Notes: a model not told the origin generated them from the sequence alone. Numbered from the stretch's first letter, positions 22,124 through 32,718 are shown. The stretch: DNA of 64,000 bases from Brevipalpus yothersi (GCA_003956705.1 QZCP01000468.1:124001-188000), one strand, 5' to 3'. Numbers and translations: made by a program.

Positions 22124-24007
22124 TCACCAGTCAGCGGCACCATTAGCTAGATAATCCTTACGTCCTACACTGGTTGCTTGCTTGTTTTGTGCAGCTTCCA
22201 GCTTAGGACAATGACCGATACGATGACCAAGTCCACCACAATAAGCACACCCTTTATCGTCTCCAACATCGAGATACTTTTCGTTCTCAGAACGCAGGGA
22301 AAGTAAAAATTGTGGAAGGCTCTGTTTAGCTTCTATAAGGAGATGCTTTAGATCCAATAGGATAGACTCATCAACAGTCTTGTTGATGAAGGTTGTTGCT
22401 AATCCTTTCTTACCAGATCGACCAGTACGTCCAATTCGATGAACATAATCTTCAATGTCATTGGGCATATCATAGTTGATGACATGTTTGATTCCTTGAA
22501 AGTCTAATCCCTTGGATGCCACATCGGTGGCGACTAAAATGTCCGCCGCTCTATTTCGAAAGTCTTCAACAGCTCGCGAACGTTCTTCTTGATCTTTACC
22601 TCCATGAATAGCCACAGCTCCAAGGCCTCTTCGCATAAGATATTCATGTATTAGATCAACATCTTCCTTTTTCTCAGCGAAGATCAATACAGGTGGTTTA
22701 GTTTTTTGGAGTGCTGCTAGCAGAGCAGTAATTCTTGCCTCTTGCATGATATGCTGTACATCCTGAATTACATCGAGATTAGCTGCCCCTGCTCGACCAA
22801 CATTGACCGTCACTGGCTTCACAAGAGCACTACGAGCAAAGTTTTGAATTTTCTTCGGCATTGTAGCTGAGAAGAGTAACGTTTGTCTCTGCCCTTTGAA
22901 GTAGGAAAATATTGTTCGAATTTCTTCCTCGAAGCCGGCATCGATCATTCGATCGGCTTCATCCAAGCAGAGATAGCGGCATATGTCTAGCATCACCCTT
23001 CTCTTGCCCAACATATCTATTAGACGTCCTGGAGTTGCTACCATGACATGACACCCTTGTTTTATGACATCAGTTTGTTCTTTGATAGTTATCCCACCCA
23101 TACATAGGCATGCACGTAATTTGGGGTATCCATCTTGGTAGAGTGCCTCGAAAAAATAGTTGACATTATCGAAGTGCTGCTTGGCCAATTCTCGATTAGG
23201 ACAAACTATCAAACCATATGGACCTTCTTCACGCTTGAAGGGTAACTTGTACTCTTGTTCTAGGGCAAACATTACTATTGGAAGAATGAAGACCAAAGAT
23301 TTACCAGAGCCAGTGAATGCAATTCCTATCATATCTCGGCCAGAAAGAACACATGGTAAACCTTGCATTTGGATTGGAGAGGGCTTCTTGATTTTTTTCT
23401 TTTCTAGAGCTTTCAATATGGCTTTAGGAAACTTCATTTCACGAAATGAAGTTATGGGTGGACATATGTCCTCACCTTCGACATAGATGTGGTATTTTTT
23501 ACAAATATTATCTCTCTTTTCTTGAGATAGATTGAGAAAATACTTGGGGGGTCTCCATCCTGTTTTTATAGGATCACTGTAATTGACTCCTTTGGCTAAT
23601 TCAGCTACTCCCATGAGAGCTTTTTTCTCAGCAACACTATCCAAAATTTTCTCTTCTTCTTTCAATTGCTTTTCAAGAGCACTCTCTTTCGTTTGATCAG
23701 CCTTTTTCTTAAGATCTCTATGTTGATCAAACAAAGAAACGTCTCCTTGTCTATCGCCTGAATTCACGTCTTGACCATCAACTGAATCTTCACCATCTGT
23801 CTCAGGCTTCAGTCCTTTTACTTCCGATTTACCATACCCATGTTGTTCCAATAGACGCTTCTTGAGTTCACTTCTAGGAATGTAAGTTGATTCAGATTCT
23901 TCCTCTTCTTGTGAAAGTCTCTCCTCTTCCTCAACCATTTTTCTCTTTCTTTTGATGGCTTCCCGAATCGGATCCAATTCAACCGATGGATCACCACTGC
24001 CATCCAT
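22124..24007 (-). CDS. DDX41: DEAD-box helicase DDX41 (abstrakt)
   Basis: One coding exon of 627 aa. I place the start at 24007 (MDGSGDPSVELDP). The 14 codons that precede it in frame cross a likely 5' UTR intron (donor GTAAGC ending at 24091, acceptor CAG at 24018). Diagnostic DDX41 blocks are LKEEEKILDSVAEKKALMGV and DPIKTGWRPPKYFLNLS, plus the helicase motifs QMQGLP, FTGSGKS, LDEADRMIDAGF, SATMP, ATDVASKGLDF and HRIGRTGRSG. A C-terminal CCHC zinc knuckle (CAYCGGLGHRIGHCP, 587-601) is followed by GRKDYLANGAADW. Motif I ends GKS rather than GKT, and DMGF is DAGF. DDX41 works in the late spliceosome and senses nucleic acids; in flies it is essential (abstrakt). Confidence 0.96.
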   Translation of the reverse strand: MDGSGDPSVELDPIREAIKRKRKMVEEEERLSQEEEESESTYIPRSELKKRLLEQHGYGKSEVKGLKPETDGEDSVDGQDVNSGDRQGDVSLFDQHRDLKKKADQTKESALEKQLKEEEKILDSVAEKKALMGVAELAKGVNYSDPIKTGWRPPKYFLNLSQEKRDNICKKYHIYVEGEDICPPITSFREMKFPKAILKALEKKKIKKPSPIQMQGLPCVLSGRDMIGIAFTGSGKSLVFILPIVMFALEQEYKLPFKREEGPYGLIVCPNRELAKQHFDNVNYFFEALYQDGYPKLRACLCMGGITIKEQTDVIKQGCHVMVATPGRLIDMLGKRRVMLDICRYLCLDEADRMIDAGFEEEIRTIFSYFKGQRQTLLFSATMPKKIQNFARSALVKPVTVNVGRAGAANLDVIQDVQHIMQEARITALLAALQKTKPPVLIFAEKKEDVDLIHEYLMRRGLGAVAIHGGKDQEERSRAVEDFRNRAADILVATDVASKGLDFQGIKHVINYDMPNDIEDYVHRIGRTGRSGKKGLATTFINKTVDESILLDLKHLLIEAKQSLPQFLLSLRSENEKYLDVGDDKGCAYCGGLGHRIGHCPKLEAAQNKQATSVGRKDYLANGAADW

Positions 24008-24479
24008 CTCGTGAAGCCTGGATATAATCGATGAGAAAGCAACACACAAAAGGTAATCAACAAAGTTTTTGAAGGAAAAGTAGTCGCTTACCTCTTAAAT
24101 GAAGAGCTGTCACAATCAAAACAAATCACAGGAAGAGTGTAAACAGTCGATCACATTGTTTACTGGACACGATTTGCAATGTAAACTGCATCCGAAGCGA
24201 GCGCGCTGCATGTCACAGCGCATCTTCTCACCGACAAAAAGTCGAACGAATTGAAACAAATTTTCGTGAAAATGCTTGACTTGGATTTTGATGAAAATTT
24301 GCAAGAATATTGAAGAATTAGGCACTAGAAAGTAGAAAAATGATTGGCTTCAGAGTATACTGATCAACTAGATTGATATTTATTTTCAAATCCTAAAAAT
24401 CTCAATCATTCAAAGTGAGAGAGATAAATACATCTATCCAGAGCAATGAAAATGGATACAATATCCACATTATTTTTTT
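24008..24479. promoter_or_regulatory. DDX41 5' UTR intron and promoter region
   Basis: The likely DDX41 leader intron is 24018-24091. Upstream, GTAAACA (24139-24145) and TGTTTAC (24157-24163) are two copies of a recurrent forkhead-like motif. The 3' end of the COX6C-like gene abuts at 24480. Confidence 0.5.
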
Positions 24480-24880
24480 TTATTCCGGGATACCATATTC
24501 ATCGGGATTAACAATACCATTCTCAAGTAGATATTTGGTTCTAGCTTCATCATCATAGGTTTCCCACCATGCCTCATACCTTCGTTTACGAGGAAGTGCA
24601 ACGGTGTACTTGAATATAGCAGCTGCAACCAGACCACCAGTGATAGATATTAAGAAAGCATTTTGGGCAAAATAACGATGAAATCTTCTTAGCTCTGGTT
24701 TTTCCAGCTTCTTCACCGATCCACGAGACGAAGTGGCCACCGTGGAGCTCATTCTCGAAATGGTGAGAAAGCTTCGGGCATTGGCAATCTTCGAACTGTG
24801 AGAAGGACACAGCATATCAATCACACATCATTTACAAAGTCAGATTATCAAGCTTACCTCAGCATTCTGATGTTCAACAT
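24480..24880 (-). CDS. COX6C-like cytochrome c oxidase subunit (copy 1)
   Basis: Two exons (24880-24858 and 24795-24480; intron 62 nt) give 112 aa. The short first exon supplies a mitochondrial presequence (MLNIRMLSSKIANARSFLTI): basic, hydroxylated, without acids. One membrane helix follows (NAFLISITGGLVAAAIF), then LPRKRRYEAWWETYDDEART and a 20-residue tail. Topology plus the basic-aromatic YDDE motif matches subunit VIc of complex IV, a small inner-membrane subunit. The animal COX6C family is usually ~75 aa without a cleaved presequence, so this version is longer. A second copy at 32719 has the same intron position and phase. The TAA stop is embedded in AATAAA (24477-24482 region). Confidence 0.75.
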
Positions 24881-25211
24881 ATACCAATCAGATAAATAGG
24901 AGATTATGAATCAAATAATTGCCACAATCAATTGAAACCAGAAAGATTTGCAAATGATGATGATGATCAAACTCAATTGATCAGGTCAATCTGAATCGTC
25001 TTGTACAATGTAAACACAATCTTTCCAATCCAAGTCTCAGCATATTAGATATCGATACATGAGTATCTGTTTTGTAAAGTTGATCGAGAAAGTTGAGCGC
25101 CAAACTGATGGCTTGGCTTGTGTTATGGTTTGTGATTTGGCCGTTGATTAATTGTATTATTTGTTCGAATATCTAATGCTTATGATTGATTCATTTTTTA
25201 TGTGACATAAA
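24881..25211. promoter_or_regulatory. Divergent promoter region, COX6C-like copy 1 and 190-aa gene
   Basis: This 331-nt spacer between divergent start codons contains GTAAACA (25010-25016), the motif seen upstream of other mitochondrial genes here. Confidence 0.45.
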
Positions 25212-25784
25212 ATGAGTAGATTAAGTATTGAGCGTGTCTATAAGGATTTTGTCATTCGTCGTAATCAATCTATCAACGATATACGGTGCACTGAGACCAG
25301 AGAAATTGGAGTGATCAGGCAACACTTTCGCAAGCTTAAGATCAAGGTTCCCAAAGATGTTTCCAATATTCCATTATGTGTTTTAATTGACCATGGGTTG
25401 AGTATTGTGAAAAAAGACGATAATGTCTTCCTGGAAGTACCGTTTATGTTGAATGAAGATCAATTTGATGACCAGTTTGCTTCGACTTTGTATCCTAATG
25501 TCAAATTTCAACATCAGCAACCTCTTCAGTCAACATTTTTAGGCAAATCTCATGTCAAACCATTCTTGGTTGATGTATCCTCCATATCACCAGAGATAAG
25601 CATCGAAAAGCTCATGAAAGAACGTAATTCATCCCTTGCCGAGCTGAATGAGAAAAGAGAGGGTATGATCCGTGAAATCCGTGAGTATTTTGCTCACTTG
25701 GTGAATGGTATGCCTGAATCATTGCTAAGTACAAAAGTGGAAGATCTCGAGATTATTCTTGATACCGGTGAAAATAAAAGATGA
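25212..25784 (+). CDS. Unidentified 190-aa protein
   Basis: A single intact frame starting at the first ATG (AAAATGAGT context), divergent from the COX6C-like gene. I do not recognise the family. The N-terminal 30 residues are basic (RVYKDFVIRRNQS). The middle contains a possible compact domain (SNIPLCVLIDHGLSIVKK, FLEVPFMLNEDQFDDQF). The C-terminal third is predicted helical and charged (EKLMKERNSSLAELNEKREG), suggesting a short coiled coil, and ends acidic. No signal peptide, membrane helix or zinc site is visible. Codon use and position next to a housekeeping gene support a real gene; the function is unknown. Fast-evolving centromeric or ciliary proteins often look like this, but nothing in the sequence shows that. 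Confidence 0.7.
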   Translation: MSRLSIERVYKDFVIRRNQSINDIRCTETREIGVIRQHFRKLKIKVPKDVSNIPLCVLIDHGLSIVKKDDNVFLEVPFMLNEDQFDDQFASTLYPNVKFQHQQPLQSTFLGKSHVKPFLVDVSSISPEISIEKLMKERNSSLAELNEKREGMIREIREYFAHLVNGMPESLLSTKVEDLEIILDTGENKR

Positions 25785-26187
25785 AACGAATTTGAATGAA
25801 ATTTAGCGATCTATTAAACAGTTCATAACAAATCAATTACTGTACTTGCAAGAATCGCTATCATTTACAAATAAATTTTTATTTTTCATTCAATTTTCCA
25901 TTTACCAAGAACAATCTACTTTGACCATTTACTGGGACCATCATTAAAGGTGGTAATAATTTTGATACTCTTAAATTATTTTATTTGTTCAAGTGATTCA
26001 CAGCTAGCGACTGAGGATTCCATGTGAACGATTCTGACAATCAGAATTGTTGATGCTCATGCGGCGAATCGTGTTACAACTAGCCGGTATTGAAGGCATA
26101 GAAGCACTGAAGCAAGTGGCGAGTTCACCTCTACTCGTGTGTTTACATGAATTCTGTTGTGATATTTATTGAACGCTCCAGATAACC
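25785..26187. promoter_or_regulatory. 3' flank of the 190-aa gene and HIG1-gene promoter
   Basis: TGTTTAC at 26140-26146 lies 42 nt before the HIG1-domain ATG. AATAAA occurs near 25870-25875 and may end the upstream transcript. No gene seen. Confidence 0.45.
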
Positions 26188-26603
26188 ATGAGTTCTGGTC
26201 CCGATTTTGGGCCTCCTGTCAATTGGGATGATGATTTGAATGCTCTACCGAAAAGAGAAAAAGCTTGGAAAAAATATCCATTAGTATGTGGAGGTAAGTG
26301 CAATTGCGTCATCATTGTTGGAAAGCGTGTATAATGTTGTGATGTTTCATTCTAATCTCAGGTATAGCAATCGGTGTGTGTATTGTTATACATGGAATTT
26401 ATGGATGGAAGTCTCGAACAATCAACTCCAGCCAGTATCTTCAGAGGTATCGTGTGGCATCCTCAACACCAGTAGTATTAGGAGCCTTGTTAACAGCCCT
26501 CACTGATTCACCTGGTAAACGGGCTATGAAGAAGAAGAAGGAACGAGAAGAGCTAGAAGCAAGAAGGAAGCAACTGGAGCAAAGCAAACTAGGAGCAACC
26601 TGA
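26188..26603 (+). CDS. HIG1-domain mitochondrial inner-membrane protein
   Basis: Two exons (26188-26293 and 26362-26603; intron 68 nt) give 115 aa. Order: a short acidic N terminus (SSGPDFGPPVNWDDDLNALP), a first hydrophobic hairpin helix (KYPLVCGGIAIGVCIVIHGI), a polar loop with YLQRYRVASSTPVVLGALLT as the second helix, then a Lys/Glu-rich helix (KRAMKKKKEREELEARRKQL). Two helices joined by a loop ending in a basic-xR-V motif fit the hypoxia-induced gene 1 (HIG1) fold. HIG1 proteins (Rcf1/Rcf2 in yeast, HIGD1/HIGD2 in animals) associate with complexes III and IV and assist supercomplex assembly. Similarity is moderate and I cannot choose between HIGD1 and HIGD2. Confidence 0.7.
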
Positions 26604-27217
26604 AATGCATTCAAGTGATTAGATCAATTGTCAGAGACCATTATTCAATAGAATTTGAAAGATTATCACTTCGAACTGGGGATATATTTTAAATTCATTT
26701 AAAAATAGAATGCTGCAGAAAAAAGATTCATTTCTTGCTGTATTCTGATAGCTACTCTCCCGGTTAGATTTGAAAATCAGTTATTCAGTTATAATAAATA
26801 TATATTTATGTCAATTTACAGCTTTATGCGTCTCTGTAAATCATTTTTCTCACTAATTATCAGACTGAAATGATGTTGAATTTAATTGATGATTAATTTG
26901 ATCTGATGTACACTGTTGAGTATGGATGCGTAAGATGGCGCGTTGTAAGTGCAAAATTTTGCTTGCTAACATGTCTTTAACTGATAACTTTTCAAAATTC
27001 AAAGGTCAAGTATATGTAAGAGTTTGTCTGCCAAATAATTGTGTTGATTTGTTGAAAAGTAATTAGAGTAAATTATAATTGTGCGTAAATGTTGCCAAAT
27101 GTGGTATGACCAAGTTTTCATGCTGAAATTTGACAGTTACTCGTGGTTATAATTGCATGAAATTTATTATTGTTGTTTAAAGTGTTCCCGCCTTTTTTGC
27201 CTAACCATTTGGTGATA
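26604..27217. other. Spacer between the HIG1 gene and coiled-coil gene
   Basis: 614 nt without recognisable coding sequence. It holds the HIG1 3' UTR (AATAAA near 26793) and the likely promoter of the next gene. Confidence 0.4.
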
Positions 27218-28260
27218 ATGAATCGATCAAAAGATTCTTCTTTCAATCGTCGAACTCGTACAGAAAGTGCTCTTAAATTAGTCAATAGTCTCAAATGTGA
27301 TGAGATCTCTAGAGAAAAGATATTCCAGCAGGTTGAATTGACAGCCTTGGAGGCTGCACTTAAGGAAGATCTTGTAAGGAATCAATCACTTCAAAATATA
27401 ATCAACTTACTCGCCAATGATGCCGATCCTTTATCCAGCAAAAAGCTCAGAATGTGAGTATAAATTGTGACTGATCGAGTGATCAAAAAGTTCAGTAGAC
27501 ATCTGTTTCTAATTCTCAACTCAATATTTTCAGGTTCAACAATGAGGTAAACAGCATAGAATATTCAGAATCTGAGTGGCGAGAAGTTCGAGAGGAAGTC
27601 CATCAGTTAGATAGGGATCATAAGAGACTCAAGAGGCAGATGGTTTATATGCAGGAAAAATATTCCAATCTGGTGCGAGCCAAAAATGATCAAAGAGAAA
27701 GTCATATCATTTCTGCTGAGGTTCGTCTTAAAAATTCACTCAATGAGCTACTTAAATTAACTGGAGGCGAGACCGAAACAAGTGATCCCTACGAGATGGT
27801 TTACAAACTTGTAGAGAGATCAAATGAATTCTTCAAAGATGTCTCATCATTTAATGTGGAAGAAATGATCGATGACATGGCACTAGCTTCATGTATTCAT
27901 AATCGTGATGATTTAATAGAAAATTTTTTACACAAATTGATTGTTCTCTTGAAAAGAATCAAAGAGAATTTGGATCATTTCAGGCAGAGTTTCGATTGCT
28001 TGAGAACGTACCTGAATGATTATATAAAAAAAGATATACTCTGGAGACGGGAAATAAATTCTCTACTCTGTGAGCTCGATGAATGCAAATCCAATACAAA
28101 AGCCAAACAGAGAACACTACCGAACATTCAATGCGATATTTGTTGGTATACGGTTGAAAAGTTGATGGATTTGAGTAGAAAATATGTTTCTTACTCAGAA
28201 AAGCTCAAATTAAGTATGGAAAATGTAAAAAAAATGATCGATACAGCTCTCAAAGCTTGA
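27218..28260 (+). CDS. Unidentified coiled-coil protein (320 aa)
   Basis: Two exons (27218-27453 and 27534-28260; intron 80 nt, phase 2). The start is the first ATG in frame (ATAATGAATCG). The protein is highly charged and helical almost throughout: residues about 15-65 (IFQQVELTALEAALKEDLVR), 95-140 (VREEVHQLDRDHKRLKRQMV) and 210-260 (LHKLIVLLKRIKENLDHFRQ) look like coiled coils. The C-terminal half has four Cys (LLCELDECK, IQCDICWY) and ends in another helix. No membrane or signal sequence. The pattern resembles structural subunits of kinetochore, centrosome or vesicle-tethering complexes, but no family is recognised. It converges on the Canopy gene with 140 nt between stops. Confidence 0.75.
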
Positions 28261-28400
28261 TGTTGTTAATTAAATTGGAATTAAAAACTTCTAAAAAACT
28301 GATCAAGTAATTTTTCAACCTCATTGAATTTCCAAATGAGTCTGGTCATATGGGGGGTTTCCTCATGAAAATGAATCTTCCTAGATCAAGTCACCAAGAA

Positions 28401-29135
28401 CTACAATTCATCATTGCTGGTGATTTTGGCATCAGACTCTGTTGATTTATGGCTCTCGTCAAAAAGACAAGAAGAATCGCCTAACTTGAGTGCTCTCTCA
28501 ACACAGAGATATTCTTTTAGAGGCTTATCCTGATGTTTCCAATACCAATTCTCAATATCCTCTTCATGGCGTTCTAGAAACATTTCACATTGAGTTTTTA
28601 AATGAGTTACCTCAGCTGGCGGCTTATCCCATAACTCGTAAGGTATTCCTAGATCAACCTTAACACCTTTGTCCACAAGTCCATGGAGAGTTTGGAATGT
28701 TTGTGACATTCCTTTGGAAAATCTCGAGCTATCACCTCGCTCCTTGTGTATATTATACTCGAGAAGTCGTTCACAAATACCATCGAGTGATTCCAATAAA
28801 CGAAGCTCTGATTGTTGATACTTTTTCCGCTTCTTTCTGCTCTCCTCCAGACCGTAGCCGGTCTCAATCACATCATGAGACTTTCCAGTTTCTTCAAGGC
28901 GACTCTCAAACTCGGTGACAAAAAATTTACACACTGATAGAGAATCAAAGAGAATCATCATTGAGTACTAAGTAAATTGAATAAATGCTGAGTATTTTAA
29001 GGCAATTGAACATTCTATCTTACCTTCACATGAATTAGCATACTTGACTCCATACTTCTCTTCTATCAAGTCTTTCTCACAGTGAACCAGAATGGCAAAA
29101 CACCAACAGCTGATGAAGAACAGTTTGATGATCAT
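28401..29135 (-). CDS. CNPY4: Canopy-3/4 (PRAT4) ER co-chaperone
   Basis: Two exons (29135-29024 and 28933-28401; intron 90 nt) give 214 aa. A signal peptide (IIKLFFISCWCFAILVHCEK) precedes the saposin-like fold with its conserved cysteines: NSCEVCKFFVTEFESRLEET, VIETGYGLE, GICERLLEYNIHKERGDSSR, FSKGMSQTFQTLHGLVDKGV, IPYELWDKP, LKTQCEMFLERHEEDIENWY and LKEYLCVERAL. The C terminus is NDEL, an ER-retrieval signal of KDEL type. Canopy 3/4 assist Toll-like receptor folding with the GRP94 chaperone. The acceptor (TATCAG at 28936-28934) was chosen because the nearer one would cause a stop and this one restores the CEVCK motif. I cannot separate orthologues 3 and 4. Confidence 0.92.
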
Positions 29136-30124
29136 CTTGTTTCATGACAATTTTAAATAACCATTCATTAATCAAAAAGGATCCTGAAAATATCTTAATA
29201 ATTCACATGCAAATTAGACTGACTTTACCGGTGATCAAGATGATTGTTGTTGAAGTTGTTTTGACCTCACTTGCGCCACATTTAAAGGGAAAGAGAGAGA
29301 AGAGAGAGAGAGAGAAAGCACACGAAAGCTCAGTATGAGCATAATGATTATGCCCTAATCCACGTATAATAACAATTCTACCTCTTAGGACAGTTGGCAC
29401 AATTCTATGGGCTGTTTGCTCATCATCTTGAAGTGAATTGCCTCGATGAGTTGAAATCAGATGGAGAGCTACATAGTTTCATCACTATTGTAATCGTTGC
29501 AGCTCATAATTGGAGCCGTTGCATCCTCTTCATTCTATCTGAATCTGCTGTATCCGAATAGATTTATCGAAAAATTTCTGACTGATGCAATGAAATTATA
29601 TCAACGAGAGTTTCTAAAAAGGCGAGAAAATTTGACTCATATTCTTTTCTCACGAAGCAATTCTTTCCGTTGATGAGAGAATGTGATTCATTCAAGTTTC
29701 GTGGTTTGCGCTTCCGGTGAAAATTCTAAATAACATCAAGGAACGGGGAAAAGTGGAAATAAGTAGATTAAGGGGATCAACTCATCATCTCTTGCTAAAT
29801 TGGATTGATTCTTCATCAGAATCATTTTACAAAGTTCAGATTCTTTCGATGGAATGATTACGAGAGAGGATTTTTTCGTTAACACAGCAGTCACATTGTC
29901 ACCGGCTTATTATTGCCTTCTCACAGGTTAACATCGAGCTAACAAGTAAGTCACATCATAGAGGCGCTGATGTGGAATTTCATGTGACTTGAGCGATTCC
30001 GATTTTGATGTATTTTTGAGAGAAATTATTTTTGTTTTCAAAAAATTTCATCATGTTTTTCGTCCTTTAATTAAGCTCACAATTTGAGTTAAATAATTAT
30101 CAGTCCGTTCAAATAGTGAATAGT
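29136..30124. promoter_or_regulatory. Divergent spacer between Canopy and SEH1 genes
   Basis: 989 nt. A purine-rich GA run lies at 29288-29318. No gene is recognised; the frames at 29144-29338 and 29203-29400 look like chance. Both promoters should be here. Confidence 0.4.
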
Positions 30125-31249
30125 ATGGCAAATTTTCTTGCTCGGAAGGTGAATGCTGACCACAAAGATCTCATACACGATGTTGCTTACGATTTTTATG
30201 GTACACGTTTAGCTACTTGCTCAAGTGATCAAAGTGTTAAGGTATTTGACCTGGATGAGAATGGTCAATGGCATGTAACAGCGAGCTGGAAAACTCATTC
30301 GGCATCTGTGTGGAAAGTTAACTGGGCTCATCCAGAGTTTGGTCAAGTGTTGGCCACTTGCTCTTTTGATCGAACTGCTGCGATTTGGGAAGAATTACCT
30401 GCTGGTTCTAGCTGTGATCCCAATTCTTCACATTGGGTGAAGCGAGCCAGTTTGGTTGACAGTCGAACGCCCGTCAAAGATGTCAAATTTTCCCCCAAAC
30501 ATCTCGGTCTACTACTTGCCACTTGTTCTGCTGATGGTACTCTCAGAATTTATGAAGCTCCTGATGTAATGACTCTCAGTCAGTGGTCAGTTATACACGA
30601 AATTCAATGTAAAGTTTCGTTGAGCTCCATTACATGGAATCCATCACGCATTCATCCCCCAATGATTGCGGTTGGAAGCGATGACAGATCGACCTCTGAG
30701 GGCAAAGTGATACTCTTTGAATTATGTGAAAACACTCGACAATGGGTCAAATTGGATGTGATTAGCATTGTTAATGAGCCAGTACATGATCTCGCTTTCG
30801 CTCCAAACGTTGGCCGATCTTATCATCTCCTTGGTATAGCTTCTCGGGATGTTAAGATCATTTCCATAAAGCCGGCACAACAACAACAGCAGCAAGCTCA
30901 ATTAACTTCGAATAATCAACTATCACTCAGCAGCCCTCATCAGACCTCGACTCCGAGATTTGATATTCAGCAGGTTGCTCAGTTCAATGATCATGGAGCT
31001 CAGGTATGGCGCGTATCTTGGAATATAACTGGTACAATACTTGCATCCTCTGGTGACGATGGTAGCGTTAGACTGTGGAAAGCTAATTATTTGGATAACT
31101 GGAAATGTGTGACAGAGCTAAAATGTGACAGTAACAATCCTACTTTGCAAACGTCTCCAGTCCAGAGTTCTAACAACGGAAGTGGTCGCAATATCGATAA
31201 GCTTAGTTTCCATGTTAACCCTGATTCTTCACAGTATTCGGCCTATTGA
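30125..31249 (+). CDS. Seh1: Nucleoporin SEH1 (WD40)
   Basis: A single exon of 374 aa. The start is ATG 30125 (MANFLARKVNADHKDLIHDV). WD40 blades are clear: HDVAYDFYGTRLATCSSDQS, HSASVWKVNWAHPEFGQVLA, TCSFDRTAAIWEE, VKDVKFSPKHLGLLLATCSA, SLSSITWNPSRIHPPMIAVG, VHDLAFAPNVGRSYHLLGIA and QVWRVSWNITGTILASSGDD. A polyQ-rich loop (QQQQQQAQLTS) separates the last blades. SEH1 serves both in the Y (Nup107-160) complex of the nuclear pore and in the GATOR2 complex of the TORC1 nutrient pathway, where its open propeller is completed by a blade from a partner protein. The tail is Ser/Asn-rich. Confidence 0.95.
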   Translation: MANFLARKVNADHKDLIHDVAYDFYGTRLATCSSDQSVKVFDLDENGQWHVTASWKTHSASVWKVNWAHPEFGQVLATCSFDRTAAIWEELPAGSSCDPNSSHWVKRASLVDSRTPVKDVKFSPKHLGLLLATCSADGTLRIYEAPDVMTLSQWSVIHEIQCKVSLSSITWNPSRIHPPMIAVGSDDRSTSEGKVILFELCENTRQWVKLDVISIVNEPVHDLAFAPNVGRSYHLLGIASRDVKIISIKPAQQQQQQAQLTSNNQLSLSSPHQTSTPRFDIQQVAQFNDHGAQVWRVSWNITGTILASSGDDGSVRLWKANYLDNWKCVTELKCDSNNPTLQTSPVQSSNNGSGRNIDKLSFHVNPDSSQYSAY

Positions 31250-31653
31250 ATGTAATATTTTCATCGAATTTTTCATTCATTTTCAAAATCAAGCTTGTTA
31301 TCTTCCTCCAAACCCTTTTTTGAAGAGACCCTACCTTAATCTCTGAAGTAAACTTCCCGTTTGCCATGAAAGTATTTACATTTTCAACTCTGAAATTGAT
31401 TTGAATTGAAATTTGTTTTGAGAGGTTGATTTTAAAGTCTCGAAATAATAATAATCAGGCAAACTGAAACTGAAAAAGCATTGAGGATGGTGATAATCGT
31501 GGCTGGCCCCATTGAATTAGCTCGATAAAGGATCCAAATAAGAACATTGCGACAAGGAAAGATTCAGTGATAAACAACTCTTTCTCCAATTATATTAGGC
31601 GAAATCAACTAATACAGTAATGGTGAATTCAAATGAATTCAGATGAACGATGA
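31250..31653. other. Convergent spacer between SEH1 and mRpL43
   Basis: 404 nt containing two 3' UTRs. No gene seen. Confidence 0.4.
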
Positions 31654-32361
31654 CTAGATTTTATCTTCACTTGTCGATTCTTCGGAGAAAAGGATGCTAT
31701 TCAATTTTCCTTCTTCCTGCATTCTCAAAAGTTGTTCGGTAGCGGATATCTTGCGTTCAATGTACCGGCCTCTCTCTTCAGAAGGTAGCTCAGTGACATT
31801 GATTTCTGTGGGCTTATTCAAGAAAGGGTTCCATGCACCTTGAACGGAAGGCCATGAGCATCTGACTGGCTTTTTGAAAAACTTAATCGGCTCTCCAGAG
31901 CGAGTAGTGTATAGATCAAGCCATAGCTTCAATTTTGAATGGCTCATTCCAAATAGAGATTGCCAATGATAGCTTCCATTAAGATATTCACAAACCAAAA
32001 TTGGGGATCTTCGACGTCTTGGACTCAGATAGACTGCTACTCCTGGATTTTCTCTACAATAATCGATGAGTCCAGTCTCGATGAAGTCACGCACACCCTT
32101 GCTGGAAGGAGTGTATTTACAGAACTTGAGAGTAACTCGATTCAATTGACAGACGTAGCTGAAAATTTTTTCAAGCGACAATTAGCGAATATACTTTTTT
32201 TAACTAAAAGTGAAATTTTTTTCTCCAACTTACCGACCAAAACCATTGTAGAAACCATTCTCAAGATAACCATTCAGTTGATCTTGCTCTCGACCAAAAC
32301 TCCAGAGCGTACAAAACTTATCCTTGGTCGCAAAAGATTGAGCAATATATTTACCCCTCAT
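31654..32361 (-). CDS. mRpL43: Mitochondrial large-subunit ribosomal protein mL43
   Basis: Two exons (32361-32234 and 32158-31654; intron 75 nt) give 210 aa. The second exon carries the mL43 core: YVCQLNRVTLKFCKYTPSSK, GVRDFIETGLIDYCRENPGV, AVYLSPRRRRSPILVCEYLN, and the C-terminal SVQGAWNPFLNKPTEINVTE. The fold is thioredoxin-like, as in complex I subunit B8. The first exon (start MRGKYIAQSFATKDKFCTLW, ACCATGAGG context) joins at GFGR|YVCQL, the family's conserved N-terminal edge; its upstream half is not conserved, so the start is less certain. Part of the mitochondrial 39S subunit. It shares a 357-nt divergent promoter region with the second COX6C-like gene. Confidence 0.9.
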
Positions 32362-32718
32362 GGTGATCGAATAAGATTCTCTCGAACTTGTGGAACTATA
32401 AATTCTCTCTAGTCAATTGGGCCCAATCAAATAAATTGCTCAAACACAATCGAAATTGAGAAAAACAGGTTGAATCAAATTGATTCAACTTACTTGTTAG
32501 TTGATATCCGAAATCAGCATGTTTTTGATGAGTACATGAGTACATGAGTCCAGATACTGGATCCATGTAAACAAACTGCTGTGTTGATCAAATTTATTGG
32601 TAAACATCAAGCAAGACCTTTGTCGAGAGTGATTTCAAATATTGTTATAATTAAGAATTGATCATGATATAAATTACTTTCTACTTATATTCAGTTGATC
32701 TTGGATCTATTGTACATA
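32362..32718. promoter_or_regulatory. Divergent promoter region of mRpL43 and COX6C-like copy 2
   Basis: This 357-nt spacer joins two nuclear genes for mitochondrial proteins. GTAAACA at 32567-32573 lies near its middle. A GAGTACAT direct repeat is also visible (32530-32547). Confidence 0.45.
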
